A stretch of 64,000 bases of DNA. Source: Acinetobacter sp. XS-4. Lineage in GTDB: Bacteria; Pseudomonadota; Gammaproteobacteria; Pseudomonadales; Moraxellaceae. Positions 45,143 through 55,880 of this stretch are shown one piece after another (within the stretch, counting starts at the first letter, position 1; the number at the start of each line of letters is the position of its first letter). Below the pieces are notes generated by a model. The model did no database searches and was not told the DNA's origin. It saw nothing but the letters and a program-made list of their open reading frames with translations. Both the position numbers and the translations under genes were made by a program. The stretch spans positions 1-64,000 of the forward strand of contig NZ_CP094657.1 in the NCBI RefSeq assembly GCF_023920705.1, given 5' to 3'.

Positions 45143-46258
45143 ATGGCTAAACGTGATTATTATGAGGTTTTAGGCGTTTCAAAAACCGCAAGTGATGATG
45201 AGATCAAAAAAGCCTACCGTAAATTGGCGATGAAATATCATCCTGATAGAAACCCTGACAATGCCGAAGCTGAAGATAAATTTAAAGAAGCTGCTGAAGC
45301 TTATGAAGTTTTATCGGACAGCGAAAAGCGTAGCATGTACGATCGCATGGGTCATAATGCGTTTGAAGGCGGCTTTGGTGGCGGCGGTGGTGGTGGCTTC
45401 GGCGGATTTAGTGCAGAAGACATTTTCAGCCAGTTCGGTGATATCTTCGGTGGTGCATTCGGTGGTGGTGGACGTCAACAGCGTCAACGTCGCGGATCAG
45501 ATTTACGTTATGTAATGGAACTTACCCTTGAAGAAGCTGTAAAAGGGGTGAAAAAAACCATTACTTTTACTGCTCCAGCACCATGTGATGTGTGTGATGG
45601 TAAAGGCTCTAAAAATCCAAAAGATGTTGAAACCTGTAAAACTTGTCATGGTTCAGGACAAGTACGTATGCAGCAAGGTTTCTTCTCTGTACAACAAACA
45701 TGTGGTACTTGTCGTGGCCAAGGTAAAATTATTAAAAACCCTTGTCAGGCATGTCATGGTTCAGGTGTAGCCGATCGTCAGCAAACGTTGGAAGTTACAA
45801 TTCCAGCGGGTGTAGATAATGGTGACCGCGTGCGTTTGAGTGGCAAAGGCGAAGCAATTCGTGATGGCCAATCAGGTGATTTATACGTTGAAGTCGTTGT
45901 TCGCGAACACGAAATTTTCCAACGCGATGGTGCCGATCTTTATATGGACGTACCAGTGAGCATTGCTGATGCTGCACTTGGTAAAGAAATTGAAATTCCA
46001 ACTTTGGAAGGTCGTGTTAGCCTGAAAATTCCTGAGGGAACTCAAACAGGTAAATTATTCCGTTTACGTGGCAAAGGCGTTCGTCCAGTTCGTAGCAGCA
46101 TGGTAGGTGATTTACTCTGCCGTATTGTGATAGAAACACCAGTCAACTTAAATTCTCGCCAACGTGAATTACTTAAAGAGCTGCAAGCTTCTTTCGATGG
46201 CGAAGACAGTGCTTCTTCACCAAAGAAAAAATCATTCTTTGATCGTTTGTTCGATTAA
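45143..46258 (+). CDS. dnaJ: chaperone protein DnaJ
   Basis: Hsp40 co-chaperone stimulating the DnaK ATPase and presenting unfolded clients. The 371-residue product has the J domain with HPD (YHPDRNPDN), a Gly/Phe-rich linker ([13 protein letters not shown]), four CxxCxGxG zinc repeats ([32 protein letters not shown]) and the C-terminal substrate domain. GAGGAG-like ribosome site upstream. dnaK is not in the window, so here dnaJ is apart from it. A strong terminator follows. Confidence 0.97.
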   Translation: MAKRDYYEVLGVSKTASDDEIKKAYRKLAMKYHPDRNPDNAEAEDKFKEAAEAYEVLSDSEKRSMYDRMGHNAFEGGFGGGGGGGFGGFSAEDIFSQFGDIFGGAFGGGGRQQRQRRGSDLRYVMELTLEEAVKGVKKTITFTAPAPCDVCDGKGSKNPKDVETCKTCHGSGQVRMQQGFFSVQQTCGTCRGQGKIIKNPCQACHGSGVADRQQTLEVTIPAGVDNGDRVRLSGKGEAIRDGQSGDLYVEVVVREHEIFQRDGADLYMDVPVSIADAALGKEIEIPTLEGRVSLKIPEGTQTGKLFRLRGKGVRPVRSSMVGDLLCRIVIETPVNLNSRQRELLKELQASFDGEDSASSPKKKSFFDRLFD

Positions 46259-46285
46259 TACTTGATTAGATAAGAAATTAAAAAG

Positions 46286-46318
46286 AAGGCGGATATTCAT
46301 AAAATATCCGCCTTTTTA
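46286..46318. terminator. bidirectional terminator
   Basis: AAGGCGGATATT (46286-46297) pairs with AATATCCGCCTT (46303-46314) across a five-base loop. It lies between dnaJ and the convergent small secreted-protein gene. Confidence 0.92.
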
Positions 46319-46372
46319 TTGCGCTGATTCATCTTATTATTTTTATTCTGCTTAAAACAAAACTACCACTGC

Positions 46373-46735
46373 TTACTCTGTAGGGTGAGCAACATCAATA
46401 TCATCTACACTTACAGTCGGTTCGCTAGAAGCAAGAGTAGGAGCACTTTCGATCACTGGTGCAGTTACTGTTTCTGCTTGTACGGCTACTTTAGGTGCTT
46501 CTGGTGTTGTTTCGCCCATAATCGGGTCAATATCTTCAACTTTAACGTCAATATTGGCATCGGTTGCTACGCTCGTTTGAGCTGTAGGAGTTGCTGTTTG
46601 AGTACTTACGTTAGTTGTAATACGTGCTTTAGATAAGCTTTCTAATGTGTCTCCTGGCTGGATTGCAGGCTCTGCAAATGCCATTGAACTCATAATCCCC
46701 ATCATCACTGTAAAGCCAATAATTCTCGAATGCAT
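46373..46735 (-). CDS. small secreted low-complexity protein
   Basis: 120 residues with signal peptide (SRIIGFTVMMGIMSSMAFA-EPAIQPGD). The mature part is rich in Ala, Thr, Val, Pro and Glu and has a repeated pattern: VEDIDPIMGET near residue 66 and VDDIDVAHPTE at the end. A secreted or envelope protein of unknown function; no family recognised. Ribosome site AGGAG before ATG (reading on the minus strand, TATAAGGAGTTCAGC). Divergent from dapB with about 180 bp between. Confidence 0.68.
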   Translation of the reverse strand: MHSRIIGFTVMMGIMSSMAFAEPAIQPGDTLESLSKARITTNVSTQTATPTAQTSVATDANIDVKVEDIDPIMGETTPEAPKVAVQAETVTAPVIESAPTLASSEPTVSVDDIDVAHPTE

Positions 46736-46898
46736 GCTGAACTCCTTATAGTCATCTTTTTTTCATTCGTGGCTGAGTAGTGTGCCGATCAATTCTTTAA
46801 CTTTTGTGAAAACAGATTAAATTTCAGTTCATCTCAAAAAATAATTTTTACTTTTTATTGTGAGCAAAGAGTTTTGATATAGTAGACAAATTACGTAA

Positions 46899-47741
<843 letters not shown>

Positions 47742-47791
47742 AACCCTGTACGTATTCCATGTGTAGCGAGAAAAACAAGATAGAGCAGAAC

Positions 47792-48445
47792 ATGAATAAA
47801 AAACAAATTGCCTTGACCACTCTTCTTTGCTTAAGCAGCCTCTGGACGGGGGCTGCTTCTACGGAAAAAGCTAAACTCAGCTTAGACCGTAATAATATTA
47901 AAGTCTGGACCTATCAAAAGACTGATAATCCAGTCTTTCAATATAAGGCTGAAACGACTTTTGATGTGCCAATTGAACGCGCTGTTGCGGTGATTTTAGA
48001 TGTAAATCGTGCTGATCAGTGGGTGCCTTATATGGGCAAGGTTCAGATGTTGTCTCAAGATGAAAAAAAGGGTGAATTCACACTCTATATGCTGTTAGAT
48101 TTTCCTTTTCCTCTAAAAGATCGCGATGTGGTTGTAAAAGGAAAAATGAGTAAAGCGGCCAATGGTCTGATTACCATTAAGAATACGGCGATTAATAGTA
48201 ATTATCCGATACAACCTGATGTCGTGCGCTTAACACGCTATGAAGGGGATTGGACATTCCAGAAATTAGCGAATAACAAAGTTAAAGTAACCACAAGTGG
48301 TTATGCTGACCCAGCTGGTGCGATTCCGCTGAGCTTCGTAAATATGTTTGTTCAACAACAGCCTTACCAGATGTTGCTGAAAATGAAGCGGGAAGTAACT
48401 AGTCCGATTTATGAACAACCGAAACTACCAGATATTTTAAAATAA
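47792..48445 (+). CDS. exported START-domain lipid-binding-like protein
   Basis: 217-residue periplasmic protein with signal peptide MNKKQIALTTLLCLSSLWTGAAS. The rest matches the START (StAR-related lipid transfer) fold of bacterial proteins: FQYKAETTFDVPIERAVAVILDVNRADQWVPYMGKV and the C-terminal helix region LSFVNMFVQQQPYQMLLKMKRE. Such proteins bind hydrophobic ligands; the ligand here is unknown. Start placed at ATG 47792; the frame opens 11 codons earlier. Confidence 0.78.
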   Translation: MNKKQIALTTLLCLSSLWTGAASTEKAKLSLDRNNIKVWTYQKTDNPVFQYKAETTFDVPIERAVAVILDVNRADQWVPYMGKVQMLSQDEKKGEFTLYMLLDFPFPLKDRDVVVKGKMSKAANGLITIKNTAINSNYPIQPDVVRLTRYEGDWTFQKLANNKVKVTTSGYADPAGAIPLSFVNMFVQQQPYQMLLKMKREVTSPIYEQPKLPDILK

Positions 48446-48453
48446 ATAACTTA

Positions 48454-48487
48454 AAAAAAAGCGCCTGATCTCAGGCGCTTTTTTTAT
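48454..48487. terminator. bidirectional terminator
   Basis: AAAGCGCCTGA pairs with TCAGGCGCTTT (to 48481) across a two-base loop with A and T runs outside. It lies between the START-domain gene and the convergent MFS gene. Confidence 0.92.
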
Positions 48488-49677
48488 TAATCTGAACACT
48501 GTTGTAACGCTTGGGCAGAGCTGCTTTCTCGTTTGATCTGGAATAACACCAATAACAAACCTAACCCTGCTAACAATGCACCAGCAAATGATACTGCGCT
48601 ATAACCCCAACCTAAATCGAGTACTAATGCGCCTGCTGCTGCTCCAACTGCGTTACCTAAATTAAAGGCACCGATATTTACTGAAGAAGCAAGACCAGGT
48701 GCTTCGTGAGCGACTGACATTACACGCATTTGTAATGGTGGAACTAAAGCAAAAGTTGCAGCACCCCAGATGACTAATGCAATGGCTGCTCCAATATGGC
48801 TTTGTGCAAGGATTGGGAAAGTCACCATCATCACAATTAACAGAACCAAGAAACCAATCAGAGTTTTGTTAATAGACAAATCTGCAAAGCGACCGCCTAA
48901 ATGGTTACCAATTGAGAAACCGACACCAATCAACATCAGCATAAACGTAATGAAGGTCGGTGAAGCATGTGTAAACTCAGTCAAACTTGGCGCAATATAG
49001 GTATAGAGCGTAAACATTGCACCCGCACCAAGTACAGTGGTGAGTAGGGCAAGTATTACAGGAGTGCGCGTTAACACTTTCAATTCAGCTTTCACATTGG
49101 GTTTTTGGGCAACCATACCTTGTGGTAATGCTTTCCATAAAGCGAGTATAGTAATCACGCCAAGCAAGGAAATTGCAAGGAAAGACATACGCCAGCCAAT
49201 GTTTTGTCCAACCCATGTTGCCAACGGTACACCACCGATATTTGCAATCGTTAAGCCCATAAACATGGTTGCTACAGCACTGGCCTGTTTATGTGCGGGC
49301 ACAATGCTTGCTGCTACAACTGAACCGATCCCGAAGAAAGCACCATGGTTAAGGCTTGTGATGAGACGTGCACCTAATAAGCTCATATAGCTTGGTGAAA
49401 ACGCCGCTATCAGGTTACCTACCGTAAAGATCGCCATGAGAAAGATAAGCGCATTACGTCGTGCAAAACCACCAAACCACAGTGTCATGAAAGGCGCACC
49501 TAGCATTACACCAAGTGCATAGCCCGTAATTAACATTCCGGCCGTTGGAATTGAAATCCCTAAATCATTAGCGATATTCGGTAACAATCCCATTGGTGAG
49601 AATTCCGTGGTGCCAATGGCAAAGGCACCAATTGCCAATGCCAATAACGAGAACGCCGTATTTGATTGAGTGTTCAT
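48487..49677 (-). CDS. MFS transporter, YdhP-like
   Basis: 12-TM major facilitator of about 396 residues. The resemblance to E. coli YdhP, as I remember its sequence, is strong and long: LALAIGAFAIGTTEFSPMGLLP, RNALIFLMAIFTVGNL, ITSLNHGAFFGIGSVVAAS, PLQMRVMSVAHEAPGLASS and GAFNLGNAVGAAAGALV. It may export arabinose-like or drug compounds, but no substrate is shown. The start is ATG 49677, four bases after the dkgB stop, so it is translated with dkgB. Divergent LysR gene further upstream. Confidence 0.88.
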   Translation of the reverse strand: MNTQSNTAFSLLALAIGAFAIGTTEFSPMGLLPNIANDLGISIPTAGMLITGYALGVMLGAPFMTLWFGGFARRNALIFLMAIFTVGNLIAAFSPSYMSLLGARLITSLNHGAFFGIGSVVAASIVPAHKQASAVATMFMGLTIANIGGVPLATWVGQNIGWRMSFLAISLLGVITILALWKALPQGMVAQKPNVKAELKVLTRTPVILALLTTVLGAGAMFTLYTYIAPSLTEFTHASPTFITFMLMLIGVGFSIGNHLGGRFADLSINKTLIGFLVLLIVMMVTFPILAQSHIGAAIALVIWGAATFALVPPLQMRVMSVAHEAPGLASSVNIGAFNLGNAVGAAAGALVLDLGWGYSAVSFAGALLAGLGLLLVLFQIKRESSSAQALQQCSD

Positions 49678-49681
49678 GAGT

Positions 49682-50485
49682 TTAGTCCCAAACTGGTGCC
49701 CATGGCTCTGGGCTAACTTCACGACTGTTACGATCAAGTTCGGCAATCATTTGCATTTCAGCTGAAGTTAACTCGATATCCTGTGCTTTTAAGTTGCTAA
49801 TCAGGTTTTCACGTTTAGTCGAAGATGGAATGACTGCAAAACCACGTTGTAATGCCCATGCAAGTGCAATTTGTGCTGTCGTTGCTTTATGAGCTGCTGC
49901 AATTTCAGTTAAAACTGGGTCTTGAAGCACTTTACCGTATGCAAGCGTCATATATGAAGTGACATCAATATTCTTCTCTTGTAAGAAATTTACAAGTTTA
50001 TGGTTTTGAAGATAAGGGCTTAACTCAATCTGGTTAGTTGCAATATTTTCAGCGCCAATGGTGTCAATTGCTTGCTGAGTAAGCTCAATATTGAAGTTTG
50101 AGATACCAATTTGTTTGGTAAGACCCTGTTGTTTCGCTTCAAGTAAAAGCTGCATAACTTCAGGAATCGAAACACCTAGATCCGGCGCTGGCCAATGAAT
50201 CAAAGTTAAATCGACATGGTCTGTACGAAGCTTTTCTAAGCTTTCTTTTAAGCTTGGAATAAATTTATCTTGAGCAAAATTATCTACCCAGATTTTTGTG
50301 GTTAGAAATAAGTCCTGACGTGATACACCGCTTTCGGCAATGGCTTGACCAATCGCTGCTTCATTGCCATAAATTTGAGCTGTATCAATTACACGGTAAC
50401 CTACGTCTAAAGCAGTTTTCACAGAATCAATGACGGCTTGTTCTTGAAGACGGAAAGTACCTAGACCAAAACGTGGAATATTCAT
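49682..50485 (-). CDS. dkgB: 2,5-diketo-D-gluconate reductase B-like aldo/keto reductase
   Basis: NADPH-dependent aldo-keto reductase of 267 residues, which reduces methylglyoxal and 2,5-diketo-gluconate in E. coli. The start [18 protein letters not shown] and the tail [10 protein letters not shown] match DkgB. Catalytic motif [14 protein letters not shown] carries Asp and Tyr; the KIW Lys and LIHWPAP His of the tetrad are also present, and the coenzyme loop [10 protein letters not shown]. The start is ATG 50485 after AGGTGA; the open frame extends 33 codons further without homology. Divergent yafC-like LysR gene, as in E. coli. Confidence 0.92.
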   Translation of the reverse strand: MNIPRFGLGTFRLQEQAVIDSVKTALDVGYRVIDTAQIYGNEAAIGQAIAESGVSRQDLFLTTKIWVDNFAQDKFIPSLKESLEKLRTDHVDLTLIHWPAPDLGVSIPEVMQLLLEAKQQGLTKQIGISNFNIELTQQAIDTIGAENIATNQIELSPYLQNHKLVNFLQEKNIDVTSYMTLAYGKVLQDPVLTEIAAAHKATTAQIALAWALQRGFAVIPSSTKRENLISNLKAQDIELTSAEMQMIAELDRNSREVSPEPWAPVWD

Positions 50486-50605
50486 ATGTTCACCTAAATT
50501 TGAGTAATCATTTAACATGAGATGCATTTTGCTTTTTTTATTGTTGCGAAAAAATACATGAATAAGCAAAATATCTTTGATCATTAGTCAATAATGGAAT
50601 AAGAC

Positions 50606-51508
50606 ATGAAATCAACTATTGAAGAACTTGTCGCGTTTATCGCAATCGTTGATACGGGTTCTTTTGTTGCGGCAGCAGAGCATTTAAAACAAACACCTTC
50701 GGGAGTTAGTCGATCTTTAACACGCTTGGAAGCAAAGTTAGATGTGACTTTGTTAGAGCGAACGACTCGTAAGTTGAAACTAACACAAGAGGGGCAACAG
50801 TTTCTTGTGAAGGCTCGTAAAATTTTAAATGAGCTGAATGCTGCCGAAGAAGAGTTACAAAAGTCTGATCAAGATACTTCGGGTCTTATACGAATCGATT
50901 CGGCAACACCTTTTGTTTTACACGTGATTGCGCCATTAATGCATAAGTTTCGTGAGTACTATCCAAATATTGAAATTGAATTAAATAGTAATGATCAGGT
51001 GATTGATCTATTGCAGCATAAAACCGATGTGGCATTTCGGTTTGGGGAGCTTAATGATTCGAGTCTGCATGCCAAACTGGTGTGTAAAAGTCGTTTATTT
51101 ATTGTTGCGAGCCCAGAATATCTAGCGATTAAAGGCACACCAACACAGCCTGAACAACTCGAACAGCATGATCTGATTGGTTTTACCAGACCTGCCTATA
51201 TTAATAGCTGGCCGATTAAAATCGGCGATGAATATTTTTTTGCACAAGCAAATATTAAAGCTTCTAGTGGTGAGACGGTACGCCAACTCACGATTAGAGG
51301 CCATGGTATTGCACGACTATCTGAATTTGAAATTTGGAAAGATATTCAAGAAGGACGCTTGATTGCATTATTCGAAGATCAAATTGAGCATCAATATCAA
51401 AGCATCCATGCTGTGTATTATCAACAAGAGCATCTACCAAAGCGAATCCGTTTGTTTATTGAATTTTTGGCAGAGCAATTACAAGATGGTTTTAAAACCT
51501 GTCTCTAA
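50606..51508 (+). CDS. LysR-family regulator, YafC-like
   Basis: 300-residue LysR regulator. The N-terminal HTH is ELVAFIAIVDTGSFVAAAEHLKQTPSGVSRSLTRLE; the effector domain resembles E. coli YafC, which is also adjacent to dkgB. It is divergent from dkgB and the YdhP-like gene with 120 bp between the starts, so it probably controls those two genes. The effector is unknown. The 3' end overlaps the convergent lipoprotein gene by 17 bases. Confidence 0.88.
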   Translation: MKSTIEELVAFIAIVDTGSFVAAAEHLKQTPSGVSRSLTRLEAKLDVTLLERTTRKLKLTQEGQQFLVKARKILNELNAAEEELQKSDQDTSGLIRIDSATPFVLHVIAPLMHKFREYYPNIEIELNSNDQVIDLLQHKTDVAFRFGELNDSSLHAKLVCKSRLFIVASPEYLAIKGTPTQPEQLEQHDLIGFTRPAYINSWPIKIGDEYFFAQANIKASSGETVRQLTIRGHGIARLSEFEIWKDIQEGRLIALFEDQIEHQYQSIHAVYYQQEHLPKRIRLFIEFLAEQLQDGFKTCL

Positions 51509-51866
51509 AAGTAGCATAACTGTCAGTTGGAAAATGAACTTCTAAAATTGGAGTCATTTGTCCTTCTGATAAATGTTGGGTCAGAAAATAGCTTTTTTGC
51601 TGTTGGCGGCAACTAAAATATAATTTGGAATAAGTCGAGTTCACCATTACAACTTCATTTGAGTTATTACGCTTATATTGATAATGAGAAATTGTACTGG
51701 CCTCATCATCAGTGCGTTGCTCCATTTTATAGTCTTGTTGATTGGTCATTTTTAAATAACCTTCAATGAGACTTTGGCAAACGGTATGTCTGTACTGCTC
51801 ATTTTGCGATTGTGGTTGGCAACCTGCTAAAACAATAGAAAATAACAATATAGCTTTTAATTTCAT
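51492..51866 (-). CDS. small lipoprotein of unknown function
   Basis: 124-residue precursor with signal and lipobox KAILLFSIVLAGC (Cys16). The mature region has Cys29 and Cys85 besides the lipid cysteine (in HTVCQSL and YFSCRQQQ). No family recognised. It overlaps the YafC-like gene at the 3' end on opposite strands. Confidence 0.7.
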   Translation of the reverse strand: MKLKAILLFSIVLAGCQPQSQNEQYRHTVCQSLIEGYLKMTNQQDYKMEQRTDDEASTISHYQYKRNNSNEVVMVNSTYSKLYFSCRQQQKSYFLTQHLSEGQMTPILEVHFPTDSYATFRDRF

Positions 51867-51956
51867 GATCTTGCTGCTCTTTGAGTTGATTTATATAGCG
51901 TAAAGGTGTTCTATAAACCAGTACAGATACAGAAATTTTTAAAAAAGCAGCACAGA

Positions 51957-53381
51957 ATGACTTTTCAATATCAGGTTCTTGCCAATCACTTAGCCCATCG
52001 AATTTATCAAGATGAGCTCAAGCCTCATCAAAAGCTGATTTCTTTACGAGATTTTGCTCGTCAGCACAGTATTAGCTTAAGCACGGCAAAAAGTTGCTAT
52101 GAATTACTTGAGGCGATGGGGCTGATTTATGTAAAGCCGAAATCGGGTTACTTTGTGGTTGCTCGTACCCAATCTAGCCCTATTCCTGATAGCCCAGATT
52201 TTTTGTCTTTGCCTCGGCAAGTCTCAAATCTAGAGTTGCATAACCAAATTCAAGAAGCAGCCTTACAAAGCCATCTCGTACCATTGGGTTCGATTCAGTT
52301 GACGCCGCATTTTATTCCAGTGGAAGGTTTACGTCGTTCTATTCAACGGGCGTTAAAAAATTGCCAGCCACAAGACTTTCTCTATTGTAATAAACAAGGA
52401 CATGAGCAATTAAGAAAAGCGCTTTCTGATCATTGGCGCGAAGATGGAATCTTCATTGCGACGGAAGATATTTTTATTACCAATGGTTGCATCCCTGCTT
52501 TGTCGTTAGTCATTCAGCATCTAACAGAAGTAGGCGATAGTATTTTGATTCCAACGCCTACTTTCAATGGGCAACTACAGCTTTTAGCCAGTTTAAAACG
52601 ACAGATTATTGAAATTCCAGCACATCATCGTGGTATTGATCTTGAACGTTTAGAATCATTGATGCAGCAGGGTTTGGCGAAGGTTTGCCTGATGACAGCC
52701 AATTATCAAAATCCTTTAGGATATTGTTTAAGTAATGCGGAAAAACAAAAGATTGCTGAATTAGCTGCAAAGTATCAGTGCTTTATTATTGAAGACGATA
52801 TTTTTGGTGAATGTGGTTACAGCAATGAACGTCCTCTACCGATTCGCTATTGGGATCGTGAAGGCTATGTGATTTGGTGTGGGTCAGTTTCTAAGTCACT
52901 GTCGAGTGCGTATCGGGTAGGGTGGTTTTGTTTAAGCTCAAAGTTACAGCATTTAAGGCTTGAGCTACTGGCAAGTAATATTGGCGTAAATACACCGCTA
53001 CAATTAGGCCTAGCTGATTTTATTTATAGCCGAGGTTATCGAGAGCATTTAGAGCAGCTACGACCAAATCTGATGCGACAAGTCGAGCAATATCGCAGTT
53101 GTATTTTAAGAGCCTTTGAGGGCCTTCCCATTGCGTTAAGTCAGCCAGAAGGCGGCTATGCACTCTGGATACAGTTACCAAAGGAAGTAGATACCTTAGC
53201 GTTGTATTACACTGCGAAAGCTCAAGGAATTACCGTGGTACCAGGTCATGTTTTTGGTGAGGATGAGCGATATCGACATTTCATTCGTTTAAATGCGGGG
53301 CATGAATTAACAGCAGATGTCCGCCAAGCAATTAGTGACTTGGCGGAATGGTCACGACAACAGATGAAAACTGTGAGTTAG
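51957..53381 (+). CDS. MocR/GntR-type PLP-dependent transcriptional regulator
   Basis: 474-residue fusion of a GntR winged helix (about 1-75, LANHLAHRIYQDELKPHQKLISLRDFARQHSISLSTAKSCYELLEAMGL) and a class I aminotransferase-like domain with the PLP lysine in GSVSKSLSSAYRVGW. It resembles YdcR. The controlled operon is not evident; it ends two bases from the convergent alcohol dehydrogenase gene. The start is ATG 51957; the frame also opens at GTG 51906. Confidence 0.88.
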   Translation: MTFQYQVLANHLAHRIYQDELKPHQKLISLRDFARQHSISLSTAKSCYELLEAMGLIYVKPKSGYFVVARTQSSPIPDSPDFLSLPRQVSNLELHNQIQEAALQSHLVPLGSIQLTPHFIPVEGLRRSIQRALKNCQPQDFLYCNKQGHEQLRKALSDHWREDGIFIATEDIFITNGCIPALSLVIQHLTEVGDSILIPTPTFNGQLQLLASLKRQIIEIPAHHRGIDLERLESLMQQGLAKVCLMTANYQNPLGYCLSNAEKQKIAELAAKYQCFIIEDDIFGECGYSNERPLPIRYWDREGYVIWCGSVSKSLSSAYRVGWFCLSSKLQHLRLELLASNIGVNTPLQLGLADFIYSRGYREHLEQLRPNLMRQVEQYRSCILRAFEGLPIALSQPEGGYALWIQLPKEVDTLALYYTAKAQGITVVPGHVFGEDERYRHFIRLNAGHELTADVRQAISDLAEWSRQQMKTVS

Positions 53382-53383
53382 TT

Positions 53384-54412
53384 TTATTCTGCGAAGTCTG
53401 CTTTAAGCACAATGCGGTAGCGTGCCTGACCTGAGTGTAAACGTTCAATTGCTTCATTGAGTTCTGATATTGGAAATAGCTCAATTTGAGGCGCAATTTT
53501 TTTGCGTGCAGCAAACTTTAAAAGCTGACGCAGGGCAGCAGGTGAACCTGTCGGTGAGCCTGTTACTGACTTGGCACCATCAATGAGAGAACCGACAGAA
53601 ACAGGAACAGGTTCCAGAGTCAGCCCTAAGAAATGCAAAGAACCGTTTGGTGCTAATGTAGAAATGAAAGCACGCCAATTTAGGGTCACATTCACGGTAC
53701 TGAGCAATAAATCAAATTTACCTTTTTGAGCTTTTACCGCGTCTGTGTCACGGCTATTCACGACATGGTCGGCTCCCATTGCTTTGAGTTCTTCTGTTTT
53801 GTCAGGGTTAGAACTAAAAGCAGTGATTTCACAGCCCCAAGCTTTAAGTAGCTTAATGGCCATATGACCTAAACCACCAATGCCAATCACACCGACATGA
53901 TGTGTTGCTTGAATCTTATGTTTAAGGAGTGGGTCAAAAACGGTAATTCCGCCACAAAGTAAAGGACCAGCACTTTCAGCGTCTAAATCGTCTGGGAGGG
54001 GAATAGCCCACTGCCAACCTGCACGGACTTTATCTGCAAAGCCACCAGCATGCCCCACGATTGTTGCAACATTTTCGCCTGTACAAAGTACTTGCTGACC
54101 ACCAATACATTCATCACAGGCTTGGCAACTTTCAGCGGTCCAGCCAATGCCGACACGTTGCCCAATTTGTAGACCTTTGGCTTCTGAACCCAAAGCAACA
54201 ATTCGCCCAATAATTTCATGGCCTGCAACTACAGGGTAGACAGTTGAACGCCATTCATTGTTCAAAACAGAAATATCAGAATGGCATAAACCACAGTATT
54301 CAACTTTTACCTCAACTTGATGCGGCTGTAATTCACCTGCATCAAACTGGTAAGGAACCAGTTTTTCACCTGCCTGCATTGCAGCATAAGCCTGAATCGT
54401 ATTATTGCTCAT
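53384..54412 (-). CDS. zinc-dependent NAD(P) alcohol dehydrogenase, cinnamyl/YahK type
   Basis: 342-residue medium-chain dehydrogenase. The catalytic zinc site is CGLCHSDI and AGHEIIG; the structural zinc is the four-cysteine [15 protein letters not shown]; the cofactor fold is [13 protein letters not shown]. The sequence fits the YahK/cinnamyl alcohol dehydrogenase branch, likely reducing a broad range of aldehydes. Good AAGGAG ribosome site. It is the last gene of the mutY-M23-81aa-tag run. Confidence 0.9.
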   Translation of the reverse strand: MSNNTIQAYAAMQAGEKLVPYQFDAGELQPHQVEVKVEYCGLCHSDISVLNNEWRSTVYPVVAGHEIIGRIVALGSEAKGLQIGQRVGIGWTAESCQACDECIGGQQVLCTGENVATIVGHAGGFADKVRAGWQWAIPLPDDLDAESAGPLLCGGITVFDPLLKHKIQATHHVGVIGIGGLGHMAIKLLKAWGCEITAFSSNPDKTEELKAMGADHVVNSRDTDAVKAQKGKFDLLLSTVNVTLNWRAFISTLAPNGSLHFLGLTLEPVPVSVGSLIDGAKSVTGSPTGSPAALRQLLKFAARKKIAPQIELFPISELNEAIERLHSGQARYRIVLKADFAE

Positions 54413-54450
54413 CGGAAACTCCTTAAGCGGCTTTGAACCGTTCTGGTGGG

Positions 54451-55011
54451 TTATGAAGCTTTAAATTGACAACTATTTTCATGATCATCGACCATGCCTA
54501 CTGCCTGCATAAAAGCGTAGCAGGTGGTTGGGCCGACAAATTTGAAACCATTCTTTTTAAGCGTTTTGGAAAGTTTTACACTTAGTTCTGTTTGAGCAGG
54601 AGCTTGGCGATAATCTTCAACATCATTATTTTGTGGAGCTGCATCTACAAACTGCCAAAGCCATGTAGGAACATCACCCACTTGTGTTTTAAGCGCTTGC
54701 CAAGCAATTGCATTGTCACGAATGGCTTTGAGTTTACCTAAGTGACGAATTAAACCAGCATCGGATAGTTTTAGTTCTAAAAAGTCATCTGTAAAGGCAG
54801 CAATATCTGCAATAGGGTGATTAAAAAAATGCTGACGGTAGCTTTCTCTTTTTTTCAGTACAGTAATCCAAGATAAGCCAGCTTGCTGGCCTTCAAGACA
54901 AAGCATTTCAAATAATCTTGCTTCGTCATGTTCTGGTTTGCCCCATTCTTCATCATGGTAGGTAATATAGAGTGGATCGTTGGAACACCATCCGCAGCGT
55001 TGAGTTTTCAT
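54451..55011 (-). CDS. tag: DNA-3-methyladenine glycosylase I
   Basis: Base-excision enzyme removing 3-methyladenine. The 186-residue product has [42 protein letters not shown], and the end [24 protein letters not shown]. The zinc-binding Cys and His of the N-terminus and His/Cys of the C-terminus are present, as in E. coli Tag. It lies in the same minus-strand run as mutY, another DNA glycosylase. Confidence 0.96.
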   Translation of the reverse strand: MKTQRCGWCSNDPLYITYHDEEWGKPEHDEARLFEMLCLEGQQAGLSWITVLKKRESYRQHFFNHPIADIAAFTDDFLELKLSDAGLIRHLGKLKAIRDNAIAWQALKTQVGDVPTWLWQFVDAAPQNNDVEDYRQAPAQTELSVKLSKTLKKNGFKFVGPTTCYAFMQAVGMVDDHENSCQFKAS

Positions 55012-55041
55012 GATGATGCTCCTTATATTTATCTTAGAATT

Positions 55042-55287
55042 TTAAAGTTTAAACAGCACCCATTCATTTGGGCGAGTATCCCAATAATACAGTTCAGCTT
55101 GAGTTAAGTCTTCAAACTTTAGCCAAAAGTCTTTACCAACTTTATCTGAAAAACCGGTACTGATTAGCAGGGCATCATCGCTGATTTCCATGATCCAGCC
55201 TTGATAGCTATTGCCATTTAAAATGATCTTTTGCTGATTGCCTGACTCGGCAAACTCTACTAAGCGATTGATCAGCGCTTCCGACAT
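55042..55287 (-). CDS. 81-residue protein of unknown function
   Basis: No family recognised. It has a short beta-rich core (KIILNGNSYQGWIMEISDDALLIST) resembling an Sm-like or SH3-type barrel and an aromatic C-terminus (YYWDTRPNEWVLFKL). It sits between the M23 peptidase and tag with gaps of 9 and 30 bp, so it is certainly co-transcribed with them and is real. Function unknown. Confidence 0.75.
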   Translation of the reverse strand: MSEALINRLVEFAESGNQQKIILNGNSYQGWIMEISDDALLISTGFSDKVGKDFWLKFEDLTQAELYYWDTRPNEWVLFKL

Positions 55288-55296
55288 AAAGTGTTC

Positions 55297-55833
55297 CTAG
55301 CGTAAATAAGAATAAGGGTTAACAGCACCACGCCCTTTACCATCTAGATAAAGTCCGTAATGAAGATGTGGTGAAGTATAACGTGCATTGCCCGTATTGC
55401 CGACATAACCGATTAGATCACCTTTTTTGATGTAGTCCCCTACATTTAGGCCACGTTTGTGACCATCAAGATGAGCATAATAATGCCATGTTCCCGCTGG
55501 GCCTAAAATCCAGATGACTTTGCCACCTAAATTGTTATTACGAAGATCTGCAACGAGGCCTTCGGTTGCACTGTACACTTTGGTTCCACGTGGAGCCAAA
55601 ATATCAATTCCTTCGTGACTACGACCCTGACTGCGAGCAGCTCCCCATGTGTCTTTTAATTCGTCTCGATCGACACCTTTCACTGGAACTGGAAGCCGAT
55701 TTGGAAGCTGCATACTTTTAAGTTTACTAACTTGAGCGGGTGGAAGTGGTGTAGGTTTTTTTGGCGCACTGGCACAGGCAGCCAATAGAATAATGAGAAA
55801 ACCAAGTGAGAAATGAGAAACAAAACGTCGCAC
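55297..55833 (-). CDS. lipoprotein LytM/M23-family endopeptidase-like protein
   Basis: 178-residue precursor with a lipobox ILLAAC (Cys20), a short Pro-rich linker, then an M23 domain (about 70-178). Metal ligands of the LytM fold are present: His and Asp in GRSHEGIDIL and HLH in SPHLHYG, so it may be an active DD-endopeptidase or, less likely, an amidase activator. GTG start with CAGGGAG upstream. It follows mutY by 47 bp and contains a one-mismatch parS-like sequence. Confidence 0.88.
   Translation of the reverse strand: MRRFVSHFSLGFLIILLAACASAPKKPTPLPPAQVSKLKSMQLPNRLPVPVKGVDRDELKDTWGAARSQGRSHEGIDILAPRGTKVYSATEGLVADLRNNNLGGKVIWILGPAGTWHYYAHLDGHKRGLNVGDYIKKGDLIGYVGNTGNARYTSPHLHYGLYLDGKGRGAVNPYSYLR
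55583..55596. other. one-mismatch parS-like sequence in the M23 gene
   Basis: GTTCCACGTGGAGC differs from the parS core at one position (13 of 14). It is 404 bp from the perfect site in mutY. The codons differ here: it is read as APRGT, not FHVEP, so it may be chance. Confidence 0.4.
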
Positions 55834-55880
55834 AAAATACTCCCTGTCACAGCCATATCAAAATTATTTTGCTCACTATG

